50,336 nucleotides of DNA from Planctomycetia bacterium (lineage in GTDB: Bacteria; Planctomycetota; Planctomycetia; Planctomycetales; Planctomycetaceae), in the NCBI GenBank assembly GCA_026400935.1, contig JAPLNX010000526.1:1-50336 (forward strand), in the 5' to 3' direction. Positions 36,564 through 45,354 of this stretch are shown piece by piece. The stretch's first letter is position 1; each line of letters opens with the position of its first letter. The notes below the pieces were generated by a model. The model did no database searches, was not told the origin of the DNA, and worked only from the letters and a program-made list of their open reading frames with translations. Position numbers and translations under genes: made by a program.

Positions 36564-37307
36564 TCAAGAATCTCTGGACGTGCTCGGGGAAGTGTGAGCG
36601 GCGTTTGCTGGGTAAGGATTATAGTGGCGGACCATCGCTATGACATCAAGCACACGCCTTGTCTGAGCAACCTCTTCCCAAAGCTGAGGTTGAGTCATTC
36701 GCAATGCCGCCAGATGACCGCGAAGAAAGTGAATGTCGTTCAACGTGTCGATGTCGTACCACAACGGCAACAACTCAAGACTAGCGCCAGCATGTTGAAC
36801 TTCTGCGATCATTTGTTCGAACACACTCGACGTGCTCCATTCAACCCGATCAAAGAGCGAGTAAGGCTGTCGATGTAGGCCAATCAAGTAAACACCGCCG
36901 TCTGTCGCCGGACCAAGCACACAGTCAACGTCGTTGCTCAAAGCGGCCAACGCATGCTCCACATCACAACGCAATAGCGTTGGGCTATCGGACCCGATTA
37001 ATACAATCGGCTCAGGGCCAAATGTCTCGAAGAAATTCTGCATTCGCTCTCCAAGCGGGCCGTCCGGCTGTGCCCATAGCTTGAACTGACCGCTAGCCAG
37101 TCGTTCAAAGAATTGTCGGCTACGTTCATCGTCCGGCGTGTATGCCAAAACTCGCCGCGCGTTGATGTCACAAAATCGTGTGACCAAGTCGCTTAAGAAC
37201 GCCTCGTAAAGTTCGGCGGCAAGTTCGTCGCCAAGCGACTTCGCCAAGCGAGTTTTCACTCGCCCAGGCTCCGGATATTTCACGAACAGACCGAATGTGG
37301 AAGTCAT
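36564..37307 (-). CDS. DUF2064 / TIGR04282 nucleotidyl- or glycosyl-transferase-like protein
   Basis: 247-residue GT-A-fold protein. Hallmarks are FGLFVKYPEPGRVKTRLAKS (about 4-23), GPLGERMQNFF and IVLIGSDSPTL, with GPATDGGVYLIGL near the middle. The family is often found with arsenosugar or glycolipid genes and its reaction is generally unproven. The ATG at 37307 overlaps the upstream glutaredoxin-like gene by four bases; an in-frame extension to 37412 was rejected. The C-terminal 40 residues are poorly conserved-looking. Confidence 0.9.
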   Translation of the reverse strand: MTSTFGLFVKYPEPGRVKTRLAKSLGDELAAELYEAFLSDLVTRFCDINARRVLAYTPDDERSRQFFERLASGQFKLWAQPDGPLGERMQNFFETFGPEPIVLIGSDSPTLLRCDVEHALAALSNDVDCVLGPATDGGVYLIGLHRQPYSLFDRVEWSTSSVFEQMIAEVQHAGASLELLPLWYDIDTLNDIHFLRGHLAALRMTQPQLWEEVAQTRRVLDVIAMVRHYNPYPANAAHTSPSTSRDS

Positions 37308-37879
37308 ACCAGCGGGCTTCCTTCGATCAATCGTCGTAGCAGCATTTCCGAAACTCGGCCTTTGAAGCGAACTTTTCCGTCGATCTCCACAACGGGCACC
37401 CACGTATTCCATTGCTGTCGCAGTGAAGGTTCGAGGTCGATATCAACCTCGCGGATGATCGGCAGATAGGCCGAGTAATTTTGCAGCAAGTCGAACGCCT
37501 CGTCGCAAAGATGACAGTCTTCGCGCGTGTAGAGAATCACCGTTTGAAATCGCCGCCCTCGTCGAGTCGGCTGCCACAGCGTGCCTCTAATAGAGACCGG
37601 CAGTTCGCGCGGACCATAACTCATGACGTACAAGCCAAACGCGATGAAAAACAACGCAATTCCCAGACAACTCGTCCGCTGACCGTACCAAAACCGAGGC
37701 ATGTTCCACGGCAGCCCGGAACTGTTCTCCCAAGCGATCAAGGCCAGCACACCAATACCCAACCCCAGCAACACCGCTCCAAAGTGCGTTTGCCCGGCAG
37801 TGAATTTGGATGTTGAGCGAGTCGAAGACACGACGCAGATTCCGAACAACGTATTGGTGACAATCACTACCAGTTGCAA
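37304..37879 (-). CDS. Membrane-anchored glutaredoxin-like (DUF836) protein
   Basis: 191-residue protein with two or three N-terminal hydrophobic segments (about 1-20, 32-50, 70-90). A thioredoxin-fold domain of the DUF836 type follows, with ILYTREDCHLCDEAFDLL (CxxC near residues 121-124), REVDIDLEPSLRQQW and the cis-Pro strand VPVVEIDGKVRFKGRV. It may reduce or shuttle disulfides at the membrane. It heads the four-gene operon with the DUF2064 transferase, response regulator and methyltransferase. Confidence 0.88.
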   Translation of the reverse strand: MQLVVIVTNTLFGICVVSSTRSTSKFTAGQTHFGAVLLGLGIGVLALIAWENSSGLPWNMPRFWYGQRTSCLGIALFFIAFGLYVMSYGPRELPVSIRGTLWQPTRRGRRFQTVILYTREDCHLCDEAFDLLQNYSAYLPIIREVDIDLEPSLRQQWNTWVPVVEIDGKVRFKGRVSEMLLRRLIEGSPLV

Positions 37880-37894
37880 AGGACAATCGCTCTC

Positions 37895-38011
37895 GCCCCG
37901 CCGAGCTTGGTTCAGTGCATTCGGGCTTTTTGCACTGCGCGTAGATTCACTCCATACGAAACATGGCGTAGTGCCAAAGCCCTGTAACTACCGAGGCAGG
38001 CTCCGTTGGGT
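37895..38011. repeat. Palindromic element, family A copy 5 (degenerate, intergenic)
   Basis: About 117 bp. TCGGGCTTTTTGCACTGCG and CGTAGTGCCAAAGCC form the inner arms, with end segments CCGCCGAGCTTGG and CCGAGGCAGGCTCCGTTGGG. It is more diverged than the other copies. It lies between the glutaredoxin-like gene (leftward) and the DUF1080 gene (rightward), in a 310-base gap that must also hold both promoters. Confidence 0.7.
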
Positions 38012-38189
38012 TTGGCTTTGCGGCGTATATAGCTCCGCCGCGTCAAGCACGACAGGCAACTGCGGCGTACTTCTCATTCGCGGCTGACACCCTTAGATTG
38101 GCTCGTGTTCCCGTTGTCTTGTCGATATTGAGTGGGCTTCATTGTGAGTGGCTCACGCGGCAAGGCCCATTTCGGAGGAGTGTGCTTCT

Positions 38190-38831
38190 ATGAAACGTCA
38201 GCTTTGGATTCTGTTGGCCGTCGTCGCGGTCTCTCCGTTGTTTGCTCTCGTTGCCTCACATGCCGCTGATCCGGCGAAGGTCGAAGAAGGCTGGGTCAGT
38301 CTGTTCAACGGCAAAGATTTGGCCGGTTGGAAGAAAAACGAAGACGGCAAGTTTGAAATCGTCGATGGTGCCATCAAGGTCAGCGGCAAGCGGGCTCACC
38401 TCTTCACGGAAAAGGAATTCAAAAACTTTGAGTACAAGGTCGAATGCAAGACGACCAAGGGAAGCAACTCCGGGCTCTACTTCCACACGAAGTTTCAAGA
38501 AGATGGCTGGCCAGCTCAAGGTTATGAAGCTCAAGTCAATGTTTCGCACGGTGACAAGATCAAGACAGGCAGCCTGTACGGTGTAAAGAACGTCGAGGAA
38601 GTCGAAGTCAAAGATGACGAGTGGTACGAGACCCACATTAAGGTTGTCGGTCGACACATTACCATCAAGATCAACGGCAAGACGACCGTTGATTGGGAAC
38701 AGCCAGAAGACTTCAAAGACAAGGCATTCCCAGGTCGCAAGATCAGCTCGGGTTCGTTTGCAATCCAAGCTCACGATGACAAAAGCGTTTGCTACTTCCG
38801 CAATATCCGCGTGAAGCCACTCGCGGACTAA
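38190..38831 (+). CDS. DUF1080 (3-keto-disaccharide hydrolase-type) secreted protein
   Basis: 213-residue exported protein. A clear signal peptide covers residues 1-25 (MKRQLWILLAVVAVSPLFAL onward, ending ASHA). It is followed by a single laminin-G-like domain of PF06439: GWVSLFNGKDLAGWKKNEDG, SNSGLYFHTKFQ, YEAQVNVSHGDKIKTGSLYG and a final strand FAIQAHDDKSVCYFRNIRVK. Family members act on keto-disaccharides or bind sugars. The ATG at 38190 has GGAGGAG 9 bases upstream, the strongest ribosome site in the window, which suggests high expression. Confidence 0.95.
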   Translation: MKRQLWILLAVVAVSPLFALVASHAADPAKVEEGWVSLFNGKDLAGWKKNEDGKFEIVDGAIKVSGKRAHLFTEKEFKNFEYKVECKTTKGSNSGLYFHTKFQEDGWPAQGYEAQVNVSHGDKIKTGSLYGVKNVEEVEVKDDEWYETHIKVVGRHITIKINGKTTVDWEQPEDFKDKAFPGRKISSGSFAIQAHDDKSVCYFRNIRVKPLAD

Positions 38832-38844
38832 TTTAACCGTAGTC

Positions 38845-38877
38845 CGATACCACCGAGCTTTTCTCGGTGGTATCGGG
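38845..38877. terminator. Perfect hairpin after the DUF1080 gene
   Basis: A 14-base stem (CCGATACCACCGAG with its exact inverse) around a five-base loop, 13 bases past the stop. No T-run follows (GTTATCTC), so it may be a processing or stability hairpin rather than a classic terminator. The core CCACCGAG/CTCGGTGG equals the family A end hairpin. Confidence 0.65.
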
Positions 38878-39006
38878 TTATCTCGCTACGGCAGTTGTCA
38901 TTTCAAATTGGGACGAATTAGCCGGAACGCGCTAGCGTCCGCTTTCAACCGTGGGCTAGCCCCTGCGACTGATTCATCCAATCTAAATTCTAAGTCTTGA
39001 AGACAC

Positions 39007-39050
39007 CGTAGCGCAGAGTCCCGATTCTACTGAGGCAAGCTCATTAGGGT
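39007..39050. repeat. Right half of a family A element
   Basis: CGTAGCGCAGAGTCCCGATT followed by CTACTGAGGCAAGCTCATTA aligns with the right half of family A, with several substitutions. The left half is absent. Just before it, 38923-38970 carries another repeat-like stretch (GGAACGCGCTAGCGTCCGC, then CCGTGGGCTAGCCCC). The gap between the DUF1080 and isomerase genes is therefore largely repeat debris. Confidence 0.5.
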
Positions 39051-39110
39051 CTTGGCGACATCACGCCACTGCGTTCTGCCGCCCGGCAGTTTCTCGAACC
39101 GGTTGGACTT

Positions 39111-39938
39111 ATGCTGCTCGGTTACAACACAAACGGCTTGGCCTTTCATCGTTGGCAAGATGCCGTCGAGCTACTGTCAGAGATCGGTTATCGCGCGGTC
39201 GGCCTGACGATCGACCATGCGTGCCTGAACCCTTATGATGACTCTTTCGCCGCACAGTTGAGCGAAATGTCCGAGTTGCTACAGCGACATCGGCTTCGAT
39301 CGGTGATTGAAACCGGTGCCCGCTTCCTGCTCGATCCGCGACAGAAACATGAGCCGACTCTGATTTCGCCGACCGCCGAATCTCGTGCCTCTCGTATCGA
39401 GTTTTTGAAAGTGTGCATCGACATTGCGAAGACTCTCGGTTCTGATGCGGTCTCGTTTTGGTCCGGTGTGTTGTCGCCGCACGTGCCGCGTGAATATGCC
39501 AACCATTGGCTAGTCGAAGGTTGTCGTCGGGTCGCGGAGTACGCAGAATCGCAAGACGTCCAACTCGCCTTTGAACCCGAACCTGGCATGATGATCGAGA
39601 CGCTCGACCAATTTGGTGACCTCTCCGATAAGATCGGCTCCGCGAAGTTCGGTTTGACGATCGACATCGGACACGTGCAATGTGTTGAATCGGGATCGAT
39701 CCCCGATCATCTCCATCGCTGGAAAGATCGGCTGCACAATGTCCACATTGAGGACATGAAACGTGGCGTCCACGAACATTTACTTTTCGGTCAGGGCGAA
39801 ATCGACTTCGCTCAGGTGATGGCCGCTCTGCACGAGATTGAGTACACCGGCTGTGTGAATGTGGAGCTCAGTCGCCACAGTCACATGGCTCCCGAAGCGA
39901 TGCGCGAATCCTTCAACTTCTTATCGAGATTGATTTAA
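39111..39938 (+). CDS. Sugar phosphate isomerase/epimerase-family TIM barrel
   Basis: 275-residue protein of the xylose isomerase-like/AP endonuclease 2 family. Motifs are the N-terminal strand LGYNTNGLAF, the metal-ligand strands LAFEPEPGMMIE (Glu), GLTIDIGHVQCV (Asp, His) and VHIEDM (His), and the terminal VNVELSRHSH. These enzymes interconvert keto and aldo sugars or related polyols using a divalent metal. No signal peptide is visible. The stop overlaps the next ATG by one base, so it is coupled to the propeller protein. Substrate unknown. Confidence 0.9.
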   Translation: MLLGYNTNGLAFHRWQDAVELLSEIGYRAVGLTIDHACLNPYDDSFAAQLSEMSELLQRHRLRSVIETGARFLLDPRQKHEPTLISPTAESRASRIEFLKVCIDIAKTLGSDAVSFWSGVLSPHVPREYANHWLVEGCRRVAEYAESQDVQLAFEPEPGMMIETLDQFGDLSDKIGSAKFGLTIDIGHVQCVESGSIPDHLHRWKDRLHNVHIEDMKRGVHEHLLFGQGEIDFAQVMAALHEIEYTGCVNVELSRHSHMAPEAMRESFNFLSRLI

Positions 39939-40969
39939 TGCAAGCGACCCGATTTGTGAGCGCGGGTAATCACGCCCTAACGTGCCAAATTCAATGCTTG
40001 GCGAAAGGCTTTTCAGATCTGTTGAAACGGTCGCCTTCGCAAATGCTTTGGATTGTTCTGGCGATCAGCCTTGTCGCGTCGTTGACATCGTTCGCTTGCG
40101 CGGACGATTTTCCGCCGGAACTCGTACTCTTTAAACAATACGGCGACAAACCGATTTTCACCGCGGCAGGGTCAGGAACGTGGGAAGTGAAGATTCGCGA
40201 ACGAGGCTGGATTCATCTCGATCCAAAGGCTGATGGTTCTGATCCTGCGAATCCGCGATACCGCTTGTGGTACACCGGCTACAACGGCGTGACTGAGGGT
40301 GTGAAGCACTTGGGTTACGCGACCTCGAAGGACGGTGTCTCGTGGACTCGGCTGCAAGCGACGCCGATTTACGATCAACATTGGGTTGAGGATATGATCG
40401 TCCTGCCGCACAAGAATGTTTGGCACATGTTTGCGGAAGGAAAAGATGACCTCGCTCAACTTCTCACCAGTCCCGATGGCATTAAGTGGCATCGCGAAGG
40501 TCAGCTTGATGTTCGAAAGAAGAACGGAATGCCGATCGAACCTGGGCCCTATGGAACCCCGACTGTGTGGCTGGAGAACGGCGTGTGGCATTTGTTTTAC
40601 GAACGCAATGACCTCGGTATTTGGTTGGCGACGACGCAGGATCTCAAAGTCTGGACCAACGTTAGTGACGATCCAGTGATTCGTCCCGGTCAAGGAATTC
40701 ACGATCGCGACATGGTCGCCATGAACCAAATCGTGAAATACAAAGGCCGCTATTACGCCTACTATCACGGTTCAGCACGTGGTGAAGCAAAGTCGCTTTG
40801 GACCACGAACGTGGCAGTTTCCGACGACTTGCAGACATGGCACAAATACAGCAACAACCCAATTCTGCCTCGTGAGCTGAATCGTTCGAGTGGCATCATC
40901 ATTGCTGACGGCGACAAGTTTCGTCTCTACACCATGCACCCCGAAGTCTGGCTGCATGTCGCACCGTAA
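39938..40969 (+). CDS. GH43/GH32-like five-bladed beta-propeller protein, exported
   Basis: 343-residue protein. A hydrophobic export signal lies at residues 36-55 (MLWIVLAISLVASLTSFACA). The ATG at 40043 may therefore be the true start, while the ATG at 39938 overlaps the upstream stop. The mature part has repeated propeller strands: YRLWYTGYNG, LGYATSKDGVSWTRL, WHMFAEGKDD, GTPTVWLENGVWHLFYERND, YYAYYHGSA and DDLQTWHKYSNNPIL. These resemble glycoside hydrolase family 43/32-like proteins acting on plant or algal polysaccharides. Catalytic acids were not assigned with confidence. It is probably paired with the upstream isomerase in sugar use. Confidence 0.85.
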   Translation: MQATRFVSAGNHALTCQIQCLAKGFSDLLKRSPSQMLWIVLAISLVASLTSFACADDFPPELVLFKQYGDKPIFTAAGSGTWEVKIRERGWIHLDPKADGSDPANPRYRLWYTGYNGVTEGVKHLGYATSKDGVSWTRLQATPIYDQHWVEDMIVLPHKNVWHMFAEGKDDLAQLLTSPDGIKWHREGQLDVRKKNGMPIEPGPYGTPTVWLENGVWHLFYERNDLGIWLATTQDLKVWTNVSDDPVIRPGQGIHDRDMVAMNQIVKYKGRYYAYYHGSARGEAKSLWTTNVAVSDDLQTWHKYSNNPILPRELNRSSGIIIADGDKFRLYTMHPEVWLHVAP

Positions 40970-41014
40970 CGGGGATTATTCATGGCTCAGGTCAATCAAA
41001 AACGAACTCGTTTA

Positions 41015-41095
41015 ACCGCAAGCCGCAGGAGTGCGCGTTCGCAAAAACAGTGCAACTCATCAGCCGAGTGAACACGCACGCCTGCGGCTTGGGGT
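41015..41095. repeat. Palindromic element, intergenic
   Basis: ACCGCAAGCCGCAGGAGTGC pairs imperfectly with GCACGCCTGCGGCTTGGGGT across a 31-base centre. It lies 46 bases past the propeller gene stop, in a 263-base gap before the BatA-like gene. It is different from families A, C and G. Confidence 0.7.
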
Positions 41096-41232
41096 CAATC
41101 GACTTGTGCCAACAAAACCAAATTGATCGTGAATAATCACGGCGAGCGGAATTAATCCTGAGCCGACATTAGTTCGATGTGCCTGCGAATCGTTTGTGAG
41201 CAATGACAATTGTAGTTTGGTTTGAGTGATCG

Positions 41233-43692
41233 GTGGGCGATGTGATCAGCAATCTGCTTGCTTTCGGGTTTGCGGCACCGGCCATGTTGGGGTGGTTGGC
41301 GGTAGCGGCGGCACCGTTGTTGATTCATTGGTTGTTCCGACGGCATTATCGTGAAGTGACTTGGGCCGCGATGCAGTTTTTGCAGGAAGCGGTTCGAAAG
41401 CAGTCACGACGAACTCGGTTTGAGCACTTGTTGCTGTTGGCGGTTCGCCTGGCAGTGCTGGTCTTGATTGTGTTGGCGGTGGCAAGGCCGCAGTGGGCGG
41501 ATGCCGACAAGTTGGCGAAAGGTGCTCCGCCGACCTTACGAGTGCTGGTGATCGATGCGTCATTAAGCATGGGACGAGCGGCATCTGATGCTGCACTTGG
41601 AAAAACACTGTTCGATGTCGCCAAGCGAACTGCGAAAGAAGCCGTACAACGAGCTTTGCCGGGGGATCGCTTTGTGCTCGCTCGGATTGCGGGAAGCGAA
41701 CCGCGAGTTCTCATTCGACAACCAACGCTGATGACAAGTGCGGTGTTAGATGATGTCGATCGCTTGCCACTGACATTTGAACGTGGTGACGTTTCGGTGA
41801 CGCTGACTGCATTGAGAGACATTGTGGAGTTGAAACAGGCGGCGGAACGCTGTGAGGTGGTTGTCATCTCGGACTTCCAGGAGACGTCATTTCGCACATC
41901 AACAACGAAGAGTTCGCAAAATTTTTCCTCAAACCATGCGGATGAGGACCATGCGGATGATTGGCGACGCTTGGCAGACAAGGCCGCAGTCACGCTGATC
42001 GATGTCGGTGCGGTAGCACCGGAGAACGGAACGGTGGTCAGCCTCGCGGTCGATCCACCGATGATTTCTGCCGAACAAACGATGTCGGTGATGGCGACGA
42101 TTAGGAACAACGGCTCGGCAGCGATCACTGGGCGACGTGTGGAAATGTTGATCGACGAACAACTAGCGGACTCAAAACGGATCGACGTTCCTTGGGGACA
42201 AGACGCGATCGTTGAGTTTACGTTTCGGGCACCGGCGTCTGGCGAACATGGTTTGTCGGTTCGACTCGAAGACGACTCGTTGCCTGCAGACAATCAGCGT
42301 TGGTTGCCACTATCGGTGCGATCAGAGTTGAGCATTCTGTTAGTCAATGGTCGATCGACCGGTCGCGAGAGGGATTCGGCGACGTTCTTTGTCGAGCAGG
42401 CGTTGTCGCCAATTTCTTTGGATGCTCGTGATCGAGGCATGTTGAGCTCTGTTGCTGCAGTTCGTGGACTGCGAGTCAGCACAATCACCGAGGCCGACTT
42501 GGCGAACATGGAACTCGCTCGGCATGACGTCGTATTCTTGTGCGATACGGGATTACTCACCGACGCAGATGTCGAACGACTGCGACGCTTCATGGAGGCA
42601 GGAGGCGGTGTGATTGTGTCGCTGGGCTCGTCAGTGAACTTGGAGCGATTCAATGAAGTCGTGAGCAGCCCACGCGGATTGATCTCGGTGCGCTTGCAGG
42701 AACCGATCAGCGGTGCTGACGAGAACGGCAAGCCGATCGTGTTTGGGTTTGATCCCGGCGACTATTTGCATCCGTTGTTGCGAGAGTTTCGTGGCAACCC
42801 CGGTGCGGGTTTAGAGGCCGCGTTGATTCAACGTTACGTGAGAGCAGTAGCAATCGGAAATGCGAGCGGCACTTCGAGCGAATCAAGTCTGGTGGAATCT
42901 GCGATCAACTTCTCATCGGGCGATCCTGCGGTGCTGACGTCCTCGCGAGGAACAGGTCGCTGTGTGTTGATCACGACGTCACTCGACGAAACGTGGGGAG
43001 AGTGGGCCATTTGGGCTCCGGGGTTTGTGCCGTTGGTGCATGAGTTGGTGCAGTACGCAGCGGCCGGTCGTTCGCAACCGCATGAGCAATTGGTTGGCGA
43101 AACGATCCTGCGAAAGCTGCATGGTTCGGCCGTCAACGAGAAGATCACGTTGACGCGGCCGAATGGTGATCGGCAAGCGTTGTCTGCTCAGGAAATTGAC
43201 GGAACGCCGACGGTGACTGTTGCTGAAACGCCGACTCCAGGGCTTTACCTGCTTTCGTCCGCAGGAGAAGTGAATCACTCAGAACGAATCGCGATCAATG
43301 TCGATCCACGTGAAAGTGACGTTCGGCGATTCGATACCGTTGAGTTTTCAAACTCGAATTCGCTACGTGGCAAGATCGCGACCCGCGATGCGACTTCTAC
43401 TGTACCGATCATAAGTGTCGAGGGTGATGTGGAGGCGTTGTCGCTAGCTCGTGGATTGTTACTCGCGGTGCTGTCACTGCTGTTGATTGAGCAAGGACTG
43501 GCCTGGCGGTTCACGTTTGGTATGACTGTGGCGTTGATTGTGGTCTGCTTGGCAGGCGTCGCGTTATTGAGTCATTGGAAGATTTCTTTGTTGGTCTCGA
43601 TTTTTATCGTTGTCGGAGTGAGTGTATTTACGAGATTCGGATCCCTCTCCAAGATGCTCGGACGAAAGCAGACTCCTCTCGAAGGAAGGTAA
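41233..43692 (+). CDS. BatA-type membrane protein with von Willebrand A-like domain
   Basis: 819-residue membrane protein. The N-terminus is the BatA domain (PF07584): two helices with AAAPLLIHWLFRRHYREVTWAA between them. A VWA domain follows (about 95-260), with DASLSMG as the metal-site motif. Then come a CARDB-like beta domain (about 285-365), a GATase-like segment (about 375-560, ILLVNGRSTG and EAGGGVIVSLGSS), and three C-terminal helices (about 735-800). It starts at a GTG; no strong ribosome site is visible. In planctomycetes such proteins accompany MoxR-type ATPases, but no such gene is in this window. The following SGNH gene starts three bases downstream. Confidence 0.9.
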   Translation: MGDVISNLLAFGFAAPAMLGWLAVAAAPLLIHWLFRRHYREVTWAAMQFLQEAVRKQSRRTRFEHLLLLAVRLAVLVLIVLAVARPQWADADKLAKGAPPTLRVLVIDASLSMGRAASDAALGKTLFDVAKRTAKEAVQRALPGDRFVLARIAGSEPRVLIRQPTLMTSAVLDDVDRLPLTFERGDVSVTLTALRDIVELKQAAERCEVVVISDFQETSFRTSTTKSSQNFSSNHADEDHADDWRRLADKAAVTLIDVGAVAPENGTVVSLAVDPPMISAEQTMSVMATIRNNGSAAITGRRVEMLIDEQLADSKRIDVPWGQDAIVEFTFRAPASGEHGLSVRLEDDSLPADNQRWLPLSVRSELSILLVNGRSTGRERDSATFFVEQALSPISLDARDRGMLSSVAAVRGLRVSTITEADLANMELARHDVVFLCDTGLLTDADVERLRRFMEAGGGVIVSLGSSVNLERFNEVVSSPRGLISVRLQEPISGADENGKPIVFGFDPGDYLHPLLREFRGNPGAGLEAALIQRYVRAVAIGNASGTSSESSLVESAINFSSGDPAVLTSSRGTGRCVLITTSLDETWGEWAIWAPGFVPLVHELVQYAAAGRSQPHEQLVGETILRKLHGSAVNEKITLTRPNGDRQALSAQEIDGTPTVTVAETPTPGLYLLSSAGEVNHSERIAINVDPRESDVRRFDTVEFSNSNSLRGKIATRDATSTVPIISVEGDVEALSLARGLLLAVLSLLLIEQGLAWRFTFGMTVALIVVCLAGVALLSHWKISLLVSIFIVVGVSVFTRFGSLSKMLGRKQTPLEGR

Positions 43693-43694
43693 CT

Positions 43695-44819
43695 GTGTTG
43701 TTGTTGTTTCTTGATGACCGCTACTTGATCGGCATGAGTTTATGGCTGGTTATTGGCGGAGTGACGTTTTGGTTGCTGCTGCGGTGCCGCTCGATGTGGC
43801 GTGGGATGCCTCGTCGAATGACCTGCTTAAACGCCGGGTTGTCGCTGTGGATGACGTTGGCCGCGCTGACTTCCGTCGAGTTGTATTTTGCACTGATTTA
43901 CGACGCGTCTGATTCCTTCAATATGACCAATGTGTCGAAGAAGTGGTTCGCACTGCATGTCGAACCGCAGAAGAAGTTCTTGACGGTCGATCCCAAGACT
44001 CAAGAGGGGATTTGGTACCGCGACGATCGAGCGTATCCTGAGTCACTTCGTCCCGACCAAAAACATGTCGTGTTTTTTGGCGACAGTTTCACGTTTGCTC
44101 AGGGGGTGAATGAGATCAAGGATCGGTTCAGCAATCGAGTTCGTGATGTTCTGGAAAGAGAGTCAAACCACAAAATCGTCGTCTCTAACGTGGCTGATGC
44201 AGGAACTGACTTGCATTGGATTAAGAACTTGTCTGCGAAGATGTTTGAGAACGGGCACAAGATCGACACGATGATTTACGTGCTGTGTCTGAATGACATC
44301 GAGACGTACCACGAACGACACGAGACTTATTACCAAGATTTATCGCGACACAACCCGCAGTTCTTTTTATTTCACGATACCTATTTCTTTAACTGGGTCT
44401 ATTTTCGTTTGCGGCAATTCACCGTCCCCGCAGTGAAGGGGTATTACTCGTTCGTGAAGGAATACTACAGCGGTAAACCGTGGCAACTGATGAGCACCCA
44501 CATTGAGGCAGTGCATCAGAACTGTTTGGCTCACGGAGCTGATTTTCGTGTTGTCGTTTTTCCGTTTTTGCACAATTTAGGACCGGATTATCCATTTCGT
44601 GAGTCACATCGGACGATTGTAGATTTTTGCGAATCGCAGGGTATTCGGGTGCTTGATCTTGAGCCGTTTTTAACTCCATCTGCTGCAAAAGGACTGACTG
44701 TGAACCGTTTTGACGCTCATCCGAACGAACGCGCACATCAAATCGCCGCAGATGCCATGTTGAAAAAACTTTTGAATGATTTTGTGACGAGTGGAAATCC
44801 TCAGCCGGACGGTTCATAA
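43695..44819 (+). CDS. Membrane-anchored SGNH/GDSL-type hydrolase
   Basis: 374-residue protein. GTG start at 43695, with GGAAGG upstream and only two bases after the previous stop. Two membrane segments are at about 15-32 and 48-66. The extracytoplasmic domain has the SGNH block I HVVFFGDSFTFAQGV with the nucleophile Ser, and a later FDAHPNERAHQIAAD block with the catalytic Asp/His. Such enzymes remove acyl groups from sugars or lipids. Topology resembles alginate or peptidoglycan O-acetylation partners, but no MBOAT gene is adjacent. Confidence 0.88.
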   Translation: MLLLFLDDRYLIGMSLWLVIGGVTFWLLLRCRSMWRGMPRRMTCLNAGLSLWMTLAALTSVELYFALIYDASDSFNMTNVSKKWFALHVEPQKKFLTVDPKTQEGIWYRDDRAYPESLRPDQKHVVFFGDSFTFAQGVNEIKDRFSNRVRDVLERESNHKIVVSNVADAGTDLHWIKNLSAKMFENGHKIDTMIYVLCLNDIETYHERHETYYQDLSRHNPQFFLFHDTYFFNWVYFRLRQFTVPAVKGYYSFVKEYYSGKPWQLMSTHIEAVHQNCLAHGADFRVVVFPFLHNLGPDYPFRESHRTIVDFCESQGIRVLDLEPFLTPSAAKGLTVNRFDAHPNERAHQIAADAMLKKLLNDFVTSGNPQPDGS

Positions 44820-44910
44820 TCCGCCCGTACTACCAGCTACGCGAATCCACTTGCATCGGTGAAGTCATCCGAGCCATTTACTCTCTCTCGCCTCGCAAAA
44901 ATTATTCACC

Positions 44911-45282
44911 ATGCCTGCACCTAATAACAAAGTCTTTCGCCTGGAACGGGACGGCGATGTCTTGATCGTTGTCCCACAAGGTGACTCGATCGGGTTCCGT
45001 TACAACGATGTGCATCAAGAATCGAACTCCACGCTGCAAATTCTCGACGATGCGACGCTGCAGCACGTGGTGATCGACTTCGGATGCGAGAAAGTTCTCG
45101 GCTCAGTCATCCTCAGCGTGCTCATCAAAACTTGCCGCAAAGCGGGACTCAAAGGTGGACGAGCGGCCTTCTGCAATGCGACTCTCGACATGCAGGAGGT
45201 TTTGCAGACGATGAACCTGGTTAAGCTCTGGAAGTATCATCCGACACGTGCCGAAGCGATCGCTGCTGTCCGCGCTGGATGA
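44911..45282 (+). CDS. STAS-domain protein (anti-sigma-factor antagonist-like)
   Basis: 123-residue single STAS domain. The core strand-turn HVVIDFGCEKVLGSVILSVLI corresponds to the phosphorylated D-S-S-G loop of SpoIIAA, here changed to LGSV, so the phospho-serine position may or may not be kept. It is followed by CRKAGLKGGRAAFCN and an alternating helix typical of the fold. No anti-sigma kinase or phosphatase lies nearby. The ATG at 44911 has no obvious ribosome site. Confidence 0.88.
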   Translation: MPAPNNKVFRLERDGDVLIVVPQGDSIGFRYNDVHQESNSTLQILDDATLQHVVIDFGCEKVLGSVILSVLIKTCRKAGLKGGRAAFCNATLDMQEVLQTMNLVKLWKYHPTRAEAIAAVRAG

Positions 45283-45354
45283 ATGTCGGCAAAGGAGATC
45301 GATCATTCCTATGCTATGGGAATCGTCGAAAGTGGATCGGTTTCGTCGCCTGCA

